64,000 nucleotides of DNA from DASRHK01 sp035650495 (GTDB lineage Bacteria; Pseudomonadota; Gammaproteobacteria; Nevskiales; Nevskiaceae). Below the pieces are notes generated by a model that had not been told where the DNA came from, did not search any database, and was given only the letters and a program-made list of their open reading frames with translations. Location of the stretch: the NCBI GenBank assembly GCA_035650495.1, contig DASRHK010000119.1, positions 7,610 to 71,609 on the forward strand, written 5' to 3'. Shown piece by piece: positions 25,372 through 34,264 of this stretch. Within the stretch, counting starts at the first letter, position 1, and each line of letters begins with the position of its first letter. A program made the position numbers and the translations under genes.

Positions 25372-26305
25372 GATCGAGCGCAAGTTCCTCCTGCGCAGCA
25401 ACGACTGGCGCAAGGAAGTGTCGCGCACGCGCGAGATCAGGCAAGGCTATCTCTCGACCGAAGGCGGCAAGGCGTCGGTGCGCGTTCGGCTGCAGGACGA
25501 CGAAGCGCGCCTCAACATCAAAGCCGCGGTCGTGGGTACAACGCGCGCCGAGTACGACTACGAGATGCCGGTGTCCGACGCGCGCGAGATCATCGACAAG
25601 CTCTGTGTCGGCGTGCTGGAGAAGAAACGGCACTACGTGCAGCGGGGCGCGCACACCTTCGAGATCGACGAGTTCCTCGGCGCCAACGCCGGGCTCGTCG
25701 TCGCCGAGATCGAGCTCGGCGCGGAGAACGAGGCATTCGAGCGTCCCGACTGGCTCGGCCGCGAAGTGACGGCCGAGCGGCGCTACTACAACAACCAGCT
25801 CGCGCTGCGGCCGTACACGCAGTGGCCGCGACGCATGGAGATCGACCTCGCCGCGCAGCGGCTGCGCCTGCTCGAAGGCGCACGCCCGCTCAGGGAATAC
25901 ACGGTCTCGACGGCTGCCAAAGGTGCCGGCGAGCAGAACGGCAGCGGCAAGACGCCGCGCGGGGTTCACGTCGTGCGCGCGAAGATCGGTGCGGACTGCA
26001 GGCCCGGAACGGTTTTCGTGCGGCGCCGGCCGACCGGCGAAATCTGGTCGAGCGAGCTCGCGCAAGCGCATCCCAAGCGCGACTGGATCCTCTCGCGCAT
26101 CCTCTGGCTGTCAGGACGCGAGCCCGGCAGGAATCGCCTCGGCGCGGTCGACACGATGCGTCGCTTCATCTACATCCACGGCACCGACGACGAGTCCACC
26201 ATCGGCACGCCGGCGTCGCACGGCTGCGTGCGCATGCGCAACGCCGATGTGATCGAATTGTTCGACCTGGTCGCGCCCGGCACCGAAGTGCTGATCCACG
26301 AATGA
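25361..26305 (+). CDS. CYTH domain / L,D-transpeptidase (YkuD) fusion protein
   Basis: A 314-residue two-domain protein. Residues 1-160 are a CYTH (triphosphate tunnel) domain with the EIERKF signature at residues 4-9 and the usual end GREVTAERRYYNNQLA. Residues from about 163 are a YkuD L,D-transpeptidase domain ending in SHGCVRMRN, with catalytic Cys289 and His287. There is no signal peptide, although L,D-transpeptidases normally act on periplasmic peptidoglycan. The frame is continuous with no stop between the domains. The gene overlaps rlmD by 11 bases and nagZ, a peptidoglycan-recycling gene, by 4. Confidence 0.88.
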   Translation: MGTEIERKFLLRSNDWRKEVSRTREIRQGYLSTEGGKASVRVRLQDDEARLNIKAAVVGTTRAEYDYEMPVSDAREIIDKLCVGVLEKKRHYVQRGAHTFEIDEFLGANAGLVVAEIELGAENEAFERPDWLGREVTAERRYYNNQLALRPYTQWPRRMEIDLAAQRLRLLEGARPLREYTVSTAAKGAGEQNGSGKTPRGVHVVRAKIGADCRPGTVFVRRRPTGEIWSSELAQAHPKRDWILSRILWLSGREPGRNRLGAVDTMRRFIYIHGTDDESTIGTPASHGCVRMRNADVIELFDLVAPGTEVLIHE

Positions 26306-27267
26306 AGAAGAAGCTGATCGGTCCGCTGATGCTCGACGTCGCCGGCCACGCGCTGACCGCGGAGGATCGCGATCTCCTGCGCCATCCGTTGTGCGGCGGC
26401 GTCATCCTGTTCACGCGCAACTACGCCGATCGCGCGCAGCTGAAAGCGCTCTGCGACGACATCCTCGCGTTGAAATCACCGCGACTGCTGCTCGCCGCCG
26501 ACTACGAAGGCGGACGCGTGCAACGCTTCCACGAGGGCTTCACGCGCATTCCTGCGATGCGCACGCTCGGACACTTGCACGACTCGGATCCGCGCGCGGC
26601 GCTGGATCAGGCCCGCGCGCATGCAACCACGATCGGCAACGAGCTCGGCGCCTTCGGCATCGACCTGTGCTTCGCACCCGTGCTCGATCTCGATCGCGGC
26701 GTCTCCTCGGTGATCGGCGATCGCGGCTTCGCGTCGCAGCCGCTGCATGTCGCCGATCTCGCCCGCGCGTTCGTCGCCGGATTGAAGTCGACGGGCATGG
26801 CAGCGACCGGCAAGCATTTCCCCGGACACGGATCGGTGGTGCCCGACTCGCACCTCGAGCTGCCGGTCGATCCGCGGCCGTTCGACGAGATCGAGCACGA
26901 GGACCTGGTGCCGTTCCGTGCGCTGATCGCGCAGGAGATCGACTCGATCATGACCGCGCACGTGCGCTACACGCAGGTCGATCAGACGCCGGCGTCGCAC
27001 TCGAAGCGCTGGATCAGCGGCTATCTCCGTCGCACGCTCGGCTTCCGCGGCGCCGTGTTCTCCGACGATATGTCGATGAAAGGCGCCGCCGCGATCGGCT
27101 CACTCTCCGAGCGCGCACGCATGGCGCTCGACGCCGGGACCGATATGCTGCCGGTCTGCAACGATCGCCCGAGCGCGCTGCGCTTGCTCGACGATCTCGC
27201 CACCGTCAAGATCAGCCCCGCCAAGAGCGCGCGGCTCGCGCGCTTGTATCGCAAGGACGTCCAGTGA
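26302..27267 (+). CDS. nagZ: Beta-N-acetylhexosaminidase (peptidoglycan recycling)
   Basis: A 321-residue GH3 enzyme that removes N-acetylglucosamine from anhydromuropeptides in the cytoplasm. GGVILFTRNY, DYEGGRVQRF, the KHFPGHG motif with its conserved His, and SDDMSMKGA with the nucleophilic Asp are all present. Length is normal for NagZ and no signal peptide is seen. It shares 4-base overlaps with the CYTH-YkuD gene upstream and the phosphoribosyltransferase gene downstream. Confidence 0.95.
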   Translation: MKKKLIGPLMLDVAGHALTAEDRDLLRHPLCGGVILFTRNYADRAQLKALCDDILALKSPRLLLAADYEGGRVQRFHEGFTRIPAMRTLGHLHDSDPRAALDQARAHATTIGNELGAFGIDLCFAPVLDLDRGVSSVIGDRGFASQPLHVADLARAFVAGLKSTGMAATGKHFPGHGSVVPDSHLELPVDPRPFDEIEHEDLVPFRALIAQEIDSIMTAHVRYTQVDQTPASHSKRWISGYLRRTLGFRGAVFSDDMSMKGAAAIGSLSERARMALDAGTDMLPVCNDRPSALRLLDDLATVKISPAKSARLARLYRKDVQ

Positions 27268-27824
27268 GCGTCTCGCCCGCCGAAGCCAAGGCCGTGCTCA
27301 ACGCCGCCGATTGCCTGCACGACGCCGATACGGTGCGCCGCGCCTACGACCGCATGGCCGACGAGATCACCGCCGAGTACGCCGGCAAGAATCCGCTGAT
27401 CCTGTGCGTGATGATCGGGGGGTTGGTACCGACTGCGGCGATCACCGAGCGACTGACGTTCCCGTTCGAGCTCGACTATCTGCACGCGACGCGCTATCGC
27501 GGTGCGACCACTGGCGGCGGGCTGTTGTGGAAACGCCAGCAGGAGAAAATCGTCACCGGCCGCCACACGCTGGTGATCGACGACATCCTCGACGAAGGTC
27601 ATACGCTGGTCGCGATCCGCAAGGCGCTCGACGCGTTCCGTCCGGCGAGCCTGCGCGTCGCCGTGCTGTGCGAGAAGCTACACGACCGTCGTGCAGCGGA
27701 AGCGCACGCGGAATACATCGGCCTGCAAGTCGAGGATCGCTACGTCTTCGGCTGCGGCATGGACTACAAGGAATATTGGCGACAGCTGCCGGCGATCTAT
27801 GCCGTGGGCAAGGAGCAAGCGTGA
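27264..27824 (+). CDS. hpt: Hypoxanthine-guanine phosphoribosyltransferase
   Basis: A 186-residue type I phosphoribosyltransferase that makes IMP or GMP from hypoxanthine or guanine with PRPP. The PRPP loop is VIDDILDEGHTL, the purine-contacting C-terminal region is EDRYVFGCGMDYKEYWRQLP, and the pyrophosphate loop lies near MIGGLVPT. It starts with GTG overlapping the nagZ stop by 4 bases. It is coupled to a 5'-methylthio-nucleoside phosphorylase whose hypoxanthine product it could salvage. Confidence 0.9.
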   Translation: MSVSPAEAKAVLNAADCLHDADTVRRAYDRMADEITAEYAGKNPLILCVMIGGLVPTAAITERLTFPFELDYLHATRYRGATTGGGLLWKRQQEKIVTGRHTLVIDDILDEGHTLVAIRKALDAFRPASLRVAVLCEKLHDRRAAEAHAEYIGLQVEDRYVFGCGMDYKEYWRQLPAIYAVGKEQA

Positions 27825-28561
27825 GGATCGCGGTGATCGGCGGCACCGGCATGAACCAATGGCCGGGCTTCGAGGTGAAGGAATCGAAGACGGTGCTCAC
27901 GCCCTACGGCAAGCCGTCGACGCCGCTGCTGTTCGGACGCGTCTACGGCATCGACGCGGTATTCCTCGCGCGTCACGGCGAAGGCCACAAGCTCGCGCCG
28001 CACGCGATCAACTATCGCGCAAACCTGTGGGCGCTGCGCGAAGCCGGCGTGAGCAACGTGGTCGCGATCTCCGCGGTCGGCGGCATTGCGAACAACCTTC
28101 CTCCCGCCGCGCTCGCAGTGCCGAACGATTTCATCGATTACACCTCCGGTCGTGAGCACACGTTCTGCGATGGCGTCGAGCAGCCGCTCAAGCACATCGA
28201 GCTCACCGAGCCGTACTCGCGGCGCGTGCGCAGTGCGCTGCTGCGCGGCGCGAAAGCAGCGAGCGTCGAAGTGATCGACGGTGGCGTGATGGGCGTGACG
28301 CAAGGTCCGCGCTTGGAAACGCCCGCGGAAATCCGGCGCATGAAGCAGGACGGATGCACGATGGTCGGCATGACCGGCATGCCCGAGGCCGCCCTCGCGC
28401 GCGAGCTCGAGCTCGAATACGCGTCGCTGGCGGTCAGCGTGAACTGGGCGGCCGGCGTCGGCCAAGGCGACATCCACGGCGAGATCGCAAAGTTCATCGC
28501 CGAGGGGATGGAGAAGGTGCGGCGGGTACTAGCGAGGGCGCTGCCGCTCCTGGCCGGTTGA
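27821..28561 (+). CDS. S-methyl-5'-thioinosine (or thioadenosine) phosphorylase
   Basis: A 246-residue MTAP/PNP-family enzyme: AVIGGTG at residue 4, the phosphate-binding FLARHGEGHKLAPHAINYRAN, and GPRLETPAEIRRMKQDG. In the base-binding loop it has VNWAAG where MTA phosphorylases usually have Asp residues. Asn there favours 6-oxopurines, so methylthioinosine is the likelier substrate; this assignment is from family knowledge. A nagZ-linked homolog of this type is known in Pseudomonas. It starts with GTG overlapping hpt by 4 bases and converges on acpS with a 33-base overlap. Confidence 0.85.
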   Translation: MRIAVIGGTGMNQWPGFEVKESKTVLTPYGKPSTPLLFGRVYGIDAVFLARHGEGHKLAPHAINYRANLWALREAGVSNVVAISAVGGIANNLPPAALAVPNDFIDYTSGREHTFCDGVEQPLKHIELTEPYSRRVRSALLRGAKAASVEVIDGGVMGVTQGPRLETPAEIRRMKQDGCTMVGMTGMPEAALARELELEYASLAVSVNWAAGVGQGDIHGEIAKFIAEGMEKVRRVLARALPLLAG

Positions 28562-28954
28562 ATAGCGACGCTTCCGACCGTCCGTCTCGAGCACGACCAT
28601 CGCTACGATCCAGTCGTGGTCGTCCGAGATCGTCACGTGCGCGCTCACGATTCCCAGCTTCGCGAGCTTGCGCTTGAGCTTGACGCTGTAGACCAGCGTC
28701 GGCTTGCCCATCTCGTCGCGCATGCTGGCGACGTCTTCGTGCGCGACGCCGACGAAGCCAGTGCCGAGCGCTTTGACGAACGCTTCCTTCACGGCAAACG
28801 CCTTGGCCAGGAACAGCGCGGGCTTCTTGGCTTCAGCGAACGCTGCGCGTTCCTTGGGATGCAGGACGTGCTCGAGGAAGCGCTCGCCGTGGCGCGCGTA
28901 GACCTTGCCGATGCGCGAGACGCGCAGGATGTCGGCGCCGATGCCGTAGATCAT
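28529..28954 (-). CDS. acpS: Holo-[acyl-carrier-protein] synthase
   Basis: A 141-residue AcpS that transfers 4'-phosphopantetheine from CoA to acyl carrier protein. IYGIGADILRVSRI contains the metal-binding Asp near residue 8, and FLAKAFAVKEAFVKALGTG holds the second acidic ligand and substrate-binding lysines. The C-terminal stretch after VLETDG (KRRYSTGQERQRPR) is a basic tail slightly longer than usual and overlaps the phosphorylase gene. It is last in the minus-strand core block and is separated from pdxJ by kup. Confidence 0.94.
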   Translation of the reverse strand: MIYGIGADILRVSRIGKVYARHGERFLEHVLHPKERAAFAEAKKPALFLAKAFAVKEAFVKALGTGFVGVAHEDVASMRDEMGKPTLVYSVKLKRKLAKLGIVSAHVTISDDHDWIVAMVVLETDGRKRRYSTGQERQRPR

Positions 28955-28963
28955 CGCGGCTCC

Positions 28964-30826
28964 CTAGAGCTCGACCAGCCCACCCAGTTCGACCACGCGC
29001 TCGCCCGGAAGTCCGAAGAACTCGATCACCGGCTGGCCATTGCGGGCGAGGAACGCGAACAGCATCGTGCGCCAGTAGGACAGGCCGTGCTCGCCTTTGG
29101 GCACGACGGTCTCGCGCGACAGGAAGTAGCTCACCTGATCGAGGTCCACCGGCACGCCGCGTCGCGCGCATTCCGCGAGCAATCGCGGCACGTCGGGCTG
29201 CTCCATGTAGCCGTACGCGGCGTAGACGCCGTAGATGCCGCCGCCGAGGTCCTCGAGGCGGACGCGCTCCTCCTCGTCGACGTAGGGCATGCGCGCAGTC
29301 GCGACAGTCACGATGAGAACACATTCGTGCAGCACGCCGTTCGTGCGCAGATTGTTGATCAGCGCGAGCGGCACGAATTTGGGGCTGCGTGTGAGGAATA
29401 CCGCGCTGCCTTCGGCGCGATGCGGCGCCTGATGCGCGATCTGCGCGACGAACTCGGTGCGATCGGAGCCGCGCAGCGCGACCACTTCGCTCAACAGCTC
29501 GCGGCCGCGCCGCCAGGTCGTCATCAGCAGGATGAGGAAGCCGCCGACCACGACCGGCAGCCAGCCGCCTTCGGCGAGCTTCTGCAGGTTCGAGGTGAGG
29601 AAGGAAAGCTCGAGCAAGAGGAGCGGCAGCAGGCACGAGATGCACGCAGTCACCGGCCACAGCCAGAGATGGCGGCAGATCGGCCACATCAGGATCGTGT
29701 CGATGGTCATCGTCATCATCACCGCGATGCCGTACGCCGTCGCGAGCGACGCCGACGAACGAAAGCCGAGCACGCACATCAGCACCAACGCGAGCAGAAC
29801 CCAGTTCACGAACGGCACGTAGATCTGGCCGATCTGGCGTGACGAGGTGTGCTCGACGCGCAAGCGCGGCAGCAGTCCGAGCTGGATCGCTTGCTGGGTG
29901 ATCGAGTAGGCGCCCGAAATCACCGCCTGCGAGGCGATCACGGTCGCCGCCGAGGAAAGCAGGACCATCGGCACGACCAGCACCGATGGAACCAAGCCGT
30001 AGAACGGATTCTTCGCGGCCTCCGGGTGATCGAGGAGCAGCGCGCCTTGACCGAGATAGTTGAGGACGAGCGATGGCAGCACCAGATAGGTCCACACGCG
30101 CGAGACCGCGCGGCGGCCGAAATGACCCATGTCCGCGTAGAGTGCCTCGGCGCCGGTCACTGCGAGCACGACCGCGCCGAGGATCAGGAATCCGTGGAAG
30201 CCGTGGCCGAGAAGGAAACGCAGGCCGAGCACGGGATTCAGCGCATAAAGGACCGACGGGTCGCCGACGACGCCGACCAGGCCCAGGAGCGCGAGCACCG
30301 AGAACCAGATCACCATCACCGGCCCGAACGCCTTGCCGACCATTTCCGTCCCGCGCCGCTGAGCGACGAACAGCGCGATGATGATCGCCGCCGAGAGCGG
30401 CACCACGAGATGCGAGAGCCAGGGCCGCAACTCCTCCAAGCCTTCGACCGCCGACATCACCGAGATGGCCGGGGTGATGACGCTGTCGCCGTAGAACATC
30501 GCAGCGCCGACGATGCCGAGCAGCGTCGCGACGCTGGTCGCGCGACTGATCAGCGGCAATCGCTGCAGCGCGAGCACCATCAGGGCGAGCATGCCGCCCT
30601 CGCCCTTGTTGTCGGCGCGCATCACCAGCATCACGTACTTGAGGTTGACGATGATCACGAGCGACCAGAGCACGAGCGACAGCACGCCGAGCACCATCTC
30701 GCGGCTGGGACTGGCGACGCCGCTGAAGCACGCTTGCAGGGCGTACAGGGGACTGGTACCGATGTCGCCGAACACCACGCCGGCGACGGCGAGCGTGTTG
30801 GCCGTACGCGATCGGCGCGAGCTCAT
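28964..30826 (-). CDS. kup: Kup-type potassium uptake transporter
   Basis: A 620-residue K+/H+ symporter of the KUP/HAK family. VFGDIGTSPLYAL near the N-terminus is the family signature, about 12 TM segments follow, and a soluble C-terminal region of about 150 residues closes the protein. Typical loops include MFYGDSVITPAISVMSAVEG and GALLLDHPEAAKNPFY. Its start overlaps pdxJ by 4 bases and acpS begins 9 bases after it, so it is embedded in a PLP/ACP core operon. That position is uncommon. Confidence 0.95.
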   Translation of the reverse strand: MSSRRSRTANTLAVAGVVFGDIGTSPLYALQACFSGVASPSREMVLGVLSLVLWSLVIIVNLKYVMLVMRADNKGEGGMLALMVLALQRLPLISRATSVATLLGIVGAAMFYGDSVITPAISVMSAVEGLEELRPWLSHLVVPLSAAIIIALFVAQRRGTEMVGKAFGPVMVIWFSVLALLGLVGVVGDPSVLYALNPVLGLRFLLGHGFHGFLILGAVVLAVTGAEALYADMGHFGRRAVSRVWTYLVLPSLVLNYLGQGALLLDHPEAAKNPFYGLVPSVLVVPMVLLSSAATVIASQAVISGAYSITQQAIQLGLLPRLRVEHTSSRQIGQIYVPFVNWVLLALVLMCVLGFRSSASLATAYGIAVMMTMTIDTILMWPICRHLWLWPVTACISCLLPLLLLELSFLTSNLQKLAEGGWLPVVVGGFLILLMTTWRRGRELLSEVVALRGSDRTEFVAQIAHQAPHRAEGSAVFLTRSPKFVPLALINNLRTNGVLHECVLIVTVATARMPYVDEEERVRLEDLGGGIYGVYAAYGYMEQPDVPRLLAECARRGVPVDLDQVSYFLSRETVVPKGEHGLSYWRTMLFAFLARNGQPVIEFFGLPGERVVELGGLVEL

Positions 30827-31557
30827 GATTTCCGCGCCTTGGTCATCGCCCCACGCATCTCGCGCACGGCTTCGCCCATGCCCACGAACAGCGCGCGGGC
30901 AACGAGGCTGTGTCCGATGTTGAGCTCGACGATCTCCGGAATCGCCGCAATCGGCCCGACGTTGTCGACCGTGAGACCGTGGCCGGCGTGCACTTCGAGC
31001 CCCGCGCCGGCCGCCGCTTTGGCGAACTCCGTGATGCGCGCGAGCTCACGCGCGCGCTCGGCGGCATCGGTCAGATCGCAGTAACGGCCCGTGTGGATCT
31101 CGATGTGCGGCGCCTGCGTCTCGAGGATCGCATCGAGGCTCTTGACCTCGGGATCGACGAACAACGCGGCGTCGATCCCGGCGTGCCGCAGCTTTGCGCA
31201 AGCGTTGGCAATGCGACGCGGCTGCTTGGCGACGTGCAGGCCGCCTTCGGTGGTGAGCTCGGCGCGCCGCTCGGGCACCAGGCATGCGAAGCGCGGCTTC
31301 ACCTCGCACGCGAGCGCGACCATCTCGTCGGTGACGGCCATCTCGAGATTGAGCGGCGCGCGCGAGCGCGCGGCGAATTCGCGCACGTCGCGATCCTGGA
31401 TATGCCGGCGATCCTCGCGCAGATGCATGGTGATGCTGTCCGCACCCGCCTCGATGGCGAGCACGGCGGCGTCGACAGGATCCGGATACGACGTGCCCCG
31501 TGCCTGGCGCACGGTCGCAACATGATCGACGTTGACACCCAGCCGAATCGGAGCCAA
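30823..31557 (-). CDS. pdxJ: Pyridoxine 5'-phosphate synthase
   Basis: A 244-residue TIM-barrel enzyme that condenses 1-deoxy-xylulose-5-phosphate with aminoacetone phosphate, the last ring-forming step of vitamin B6 synthesis. LGVNVDHVATVRQARGT, MHLREDRRHIQD, LEVHAGHGLTVDN and ELNIGHSLVARAL are all present. The start is TTG, supported by an AGAAGAGG ribosome site. It lies between recO and kup in the usual recO-pdxJ order. Confidence 0.96.
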   Translation of the reverse strand: MAPIRLGVNVDHVATVRQARGTSYPDPVDAAVLAIEAGADSITMHLREDRRHIQDRDVREFAARSRAPLNLEMAVTDEMVALACEVKPRFACLVPERRAELTTEGGLHVAKQPRRIANACAKLRHAGIDAALFVDPEVKSLDAILETQAPHIEIHTGRYCDLTDAAERARELARITEFAKAAAGAGLEVHAGHGLTVDNVGPIAAIPEIVELNIGHSLVARALFVGMGEAVREMRGAMTKARKS

Positions 31558-31590
31558 AGACGGCCCTCTTCTTCTGCGAGGGCGCGAATT

Positions 31591-32310
31591 CTACTCGCTC
31601 TCGCCCGCCGGCGTACTTCCGGCCGCGGCACGCAATTCGCGTAGCAATTTGGGCGTTTTCAGCTCACGACCGCCGAGCTGTCGCCGCAGCGCCTCGCGCA
31701 GCAAGCGGCGCGCAGCGCGCAAGTGCTCCGCGTGCGACAACGCACCCTCCCGGAGCGCGATCAAACTTTCGCCAGAGAACGTGCCTGGGCCCGGCGAGCT
31801 CGGTTGCGCCCCTTCGACCCAGTCGTACACGTAATGCGCTTGGGGCTCCATCACGCCTGCGAGATTCAAGCCGTATCCGGTTTCGGCGAGCAGCTTGAGC
31901 TCGAAGCTCCGCAACGGGATCTCCACGGGCTGCTCGGCCAGCGCGTCGAGGGTGAGCGCGTAGTCGCGGAACAAGTCGGGATGCGGATCGTGACGCTGCA
32001 GCAAGAGCGTGAGCAGCTCGTTGAGGTACCAGCCCGAGAGCAGGCGCTCGCCGACGAGCTCGCCGGCGAAACCGTTGGGCTCGACGCCGGTGAGCGTGCC
32101 GAGCTCGCCGCTCTCGACCCACGACACGAGCAGCGGCCGCAGCGGCTGCAGGAGCGCGGATTTCGCCGACTTGCCGCTGCGCACGCCTTTGGCGACCAGG
32201 CCGACGCGGCCGTGATGCTCGGTGAAGACTTCGATCAGCAAGCTCGTGTCACGGAACGCGCGACGCGCCAGCACGTAGGCCGGCTCGAGCTGGATCCGCT
32301 CGCGGCTCAT
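31591..32310 (-). CDS. recO: DNA repair protein RecO
   Basis: A 239-residue RecO, which anneals single strands and loads RecA with RecR and RecF. The N-terminal OB fold (AYVLARRAFRDTSLLIEVFTEHHGRVGLVAKGVR) and GWYLNELLTLLL are typical. The zinc cysteines found in some phyla are absent, as is usual in proteobacteria. It overlaps era by 4 bases in the conserved rnc-era-recO order. Confidence 0.95.
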   Translation of the reverse strand: MSRERIQLEPAYVLARRAFRDTSLLIEVFTEHHGRVGLVAKGVRSGKSAKSALLQPLRPLLVSWVESGELGTLTGVEPNGFAGELVGERLLSGWYLNELLTLLLQRHDPHPDLFRDYALTLDALAEQPVEIPLRSFELKLLAETGYGLNLAGVMEPQAHYVYDWVEGAQPSSPGPGTFSGESLIALREGALSHAEHLRAARRLLREALRRQLGGRELKTPKLLRELRAAAGSTPAGESE

Positions 32311-33191
32311 TCCGCCGAGAGGCCGAATTTCTTCAGCGCAGCGGGATCGTCGCTCCAGTTCTCCTTCACGCGGCACCACAGCTTCAGGAACACCTTGCGT
32401 CCGAAGGTGCGCTCGATCTCCTTGCGTGCTGTCGTGCCCACGCCCTTGAGCGTCGCACCGCCGGCGCCGATGACGATCGCCTTCTGCCCTTCGCGCTCGA
32501 CCCAGATCACCGCTTCGATCCGGATCACCTTCGCGGTCTCTTCGTACTGCTCGATCTCCACCGCCAGCGCGTACGGCAATTCCTGATGCAGGCTGCGCGT
32601 GAGCTTCTCGCGCACGATCTCGGCGGCCGCGAAACGACGATCGTGGCCGGTGATCTGGCCTTCGGGATACAGCGGCGGACCTTCGGGCAAGCGCGCGATC
32701 AGCTCTTTCTTCAGCGGCTCGAGGTTCTGGCGCTTGAGCGCCGAGAGCGGCACGACGAACGCGTAGTCGCGCATGCCCGACAGCTTCTCCAGCGTCGGGA
32801 ACAGCTTGGTCTTGTCGGTGATGTAGTCGACTTTGTTCACGACGAGGCCGATCGGCGTCTGCACGCCGCGCAGCCGCTCGAGCACCTGCGCGTCCTCGTC
32901 GGTCCACTTGGTCGCATCGACGACGAAGAGCACGACGTCGACGCCTTCCAGCGCCGCGATTGCCGACTCGTTCATCGCGCGGTTGAGCGCCTTGCTCTGC
33001 AAGGCGTGGATGCCGGGCGTATCGATGAATGCGATCTGCGCGTCCTTCGCATGCAGCACGCCCTGGATGCGATTGCGCGTGGTCTGCGGCTTGTGCGAGA
33101 CGATCGCGACCTTCTGCCCGATCAGCGCGTTGAGCAGCGACGACTTGCCGACGTTGGGCCGGCCGACGATGGCGACCATGCCGCTACGCAT
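32307..33191 (-). CDS. era: GTPase Era
   Basis: A 294-residue GTPase for 16S rRNA maturation and 30S assembly. The G1 loop is GRPNVGKSSLLNAL (from residue 10), G3 is DTPG, and G4 is NKVD. The C-terminal KH domain (VIGAGGATLKGVGTTARKEIE) binds the 3' end of 16S rRNA. It overlaps rnc by 8 bases and recO by 4. Confidence 0.97.
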   Translation of the reverse strand: MRSGMVAIVGRPNVGKSSLLNALIGQKVAIVSHKPQTTRNRIQGVLHAKDAQIAFIDTPGIHALQSKALNRAMNESAIAALEGVDVVLFVVDATKWTDEDAQVLERLRGVQTPIGLVVNKVDYITDKTKLFPTLEKLSGMRDYAFVVPLSALKRQNLEPLKKELIARLPEGPPLYPEGQITGHDRRFAAAEIVREKLTRSLHQELPYALAVEIEQYEETAKVIRIEAVIWVEREGQKAIVIGAGGATLKGVGTTARKEIERTFGRKVFLKLWCRVKENWSDDPAALKKFGLSAE

Positions 33192-33867
33192 CGGCGTGCT
33201 CCAGCAGCATCAGCAATTTCTCGGCCGCCGCCTGCTCCGCCGCGCGACGGCTGGCGCCGTGCGCATCGGTCGACAGCGGCGCGTCGCCCAGCATGCAGCG
33301 CACATGGAATTCGCGCCGATGCGCGGGACCGGATTCGGCGAGCACCTCGTACAGCGGCAGCGGACGGCGTTGCCCTTGCAGGAATTCCTGCAGGCGCGTC
33401 TTGGCGTCCTTGAGCGTCTCAGCCTCGGGCAGCTTCGCGAGCGCGGCGCGATACAGGTGCAGGCAAGCCTCGCGCGCCGCGTTGAAGCCGCCGTCGAGAT
33501 AGATCGCGCCGACCAGCGCTTCGAGCGCATCAGCGAGGATCGAGGCGCGCCGGAAGCCGCCGCTCTTGAGCTCGCCGGGGCCGAGCTTGAGCTGCTCACC
33601 AAGATCGAGCGGCTCGGCGACGCGGACGAGGCTGTCTTCGCAAACCAAGCTCGCTCGGAGCCGGGAGAGATCGCCTTCGGCGGCATCGGGGCGCGCGGCA
33701 TAGAGCGCCTCGGCGATGACGAGATTGATCAGGGCGTCGCCGAGGAATTCGAGACGCTCGTTGTTGGGAGCGCCGGCGCTGCGATGGGTCAGCGCCTGGG
33801 CGATCAGGCCCTCGTCGCGAAACGCGTACTGCAGCCGCTGCGACAACCGGGCCAGCGCCTCGCTCAC
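33184..33867 (-). CDS. rnc: Ribonuclease III
   Basis: A 227-residue RNase III that cuts double-stranded RNA such as rRNA precursors. The signature NERLEFLGDALINLVIAE and the second acidic segment ILADALEALVGAIYLDGG complete the catalytic site. A C-terminal dsRNA-binding domain (TRLQEFLQGQRRPLPLYEV to AEQAAAEKLL) follows. It starts with GTG, which overlaps the DUF4845 stop by 1 base. Confidence 0.97.
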   Translation of the reverse strand: MSEALARLSQRLQYAFRDEGLIAQALTHRSAGAPNNERLEFLGDALINLVIAEALYAARPDAAEGDLSRLRASLVCEDSLVRVAEPLDLGEQLKLGPGELKSGGFRRASILADALEALVGAIYLDGGFNAAREACLHLYRAALAKLPEAETLKDAKTRLQEFLQGQRRPLPLYEVLAESGPAHRREFHVRCMLGDAPLSTDAHGASRRAAEQAAAEKLLMLLEHADA

Positions 33868-34250
33868 TAGTTGGTGACCACCCTCATCGGCTCTTCGGAC
33901 TTGAAGTTGACGACGACGTAAACGTTGTAGAACAAGTTCACGCGCGCGTCGTAGTCGTAGGTCAGCGCGCGGCGGCCGTCCTTGAGCTTGACGATGTTCA
34001 CGTCCTTGACGTCGAGGATCTTGGTGTCCTCGACGTCCCAGCGGCGCTGGAGACGATCGTAGAGATAGCGCTGATCCTTGTCGGCGTTGTCGGGATCCTG
34101 CGCGACCTGGTGCACGGCGCGCGAGACCTTCATCTGGTTGAGGTAGAGCGGCAGCACTTTCATGGTCACCAGCGCGAAGAAACCGATCAGGAACATGAGT
34201 GCCAAGAAGCCAAACAGCCCGATTCCCTTCTGCCTGCCGATGCCTTTCAT
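33867..34250 (-). CDS. DUF4845 single-pass membrane protein
   Basis: A 127-residue protein with one N-terminal TM segment (GLFGFLALMFLIGFFALVTMKVL) and a short extracytoplasmic domain of the DUF4845 family. This protein is regularly found between lepB and rnc in beta- and gammaproteobacteria, and its function is unknown. The pilin-like N-terminus (GIGLFGFLALMFLIGF) has been noted in the family, but there is no clear prepilin peptidase site. Confidence 0.88.
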   Translation of the reverse strand: MKGIGRQKGIGLFGFLALMFLIGFFALVTMKVLPLYLNQMKVSRAVHQVAQDPDNADKDQRYLYDRLQRRWDVEDTKILDVKDVNIVKLKDGRRALTYDYDARVNLFYNVYVVVNFKSEEPMRVVTN

Positions 34251-34264
34251 GGTTCTCCCCCCGC

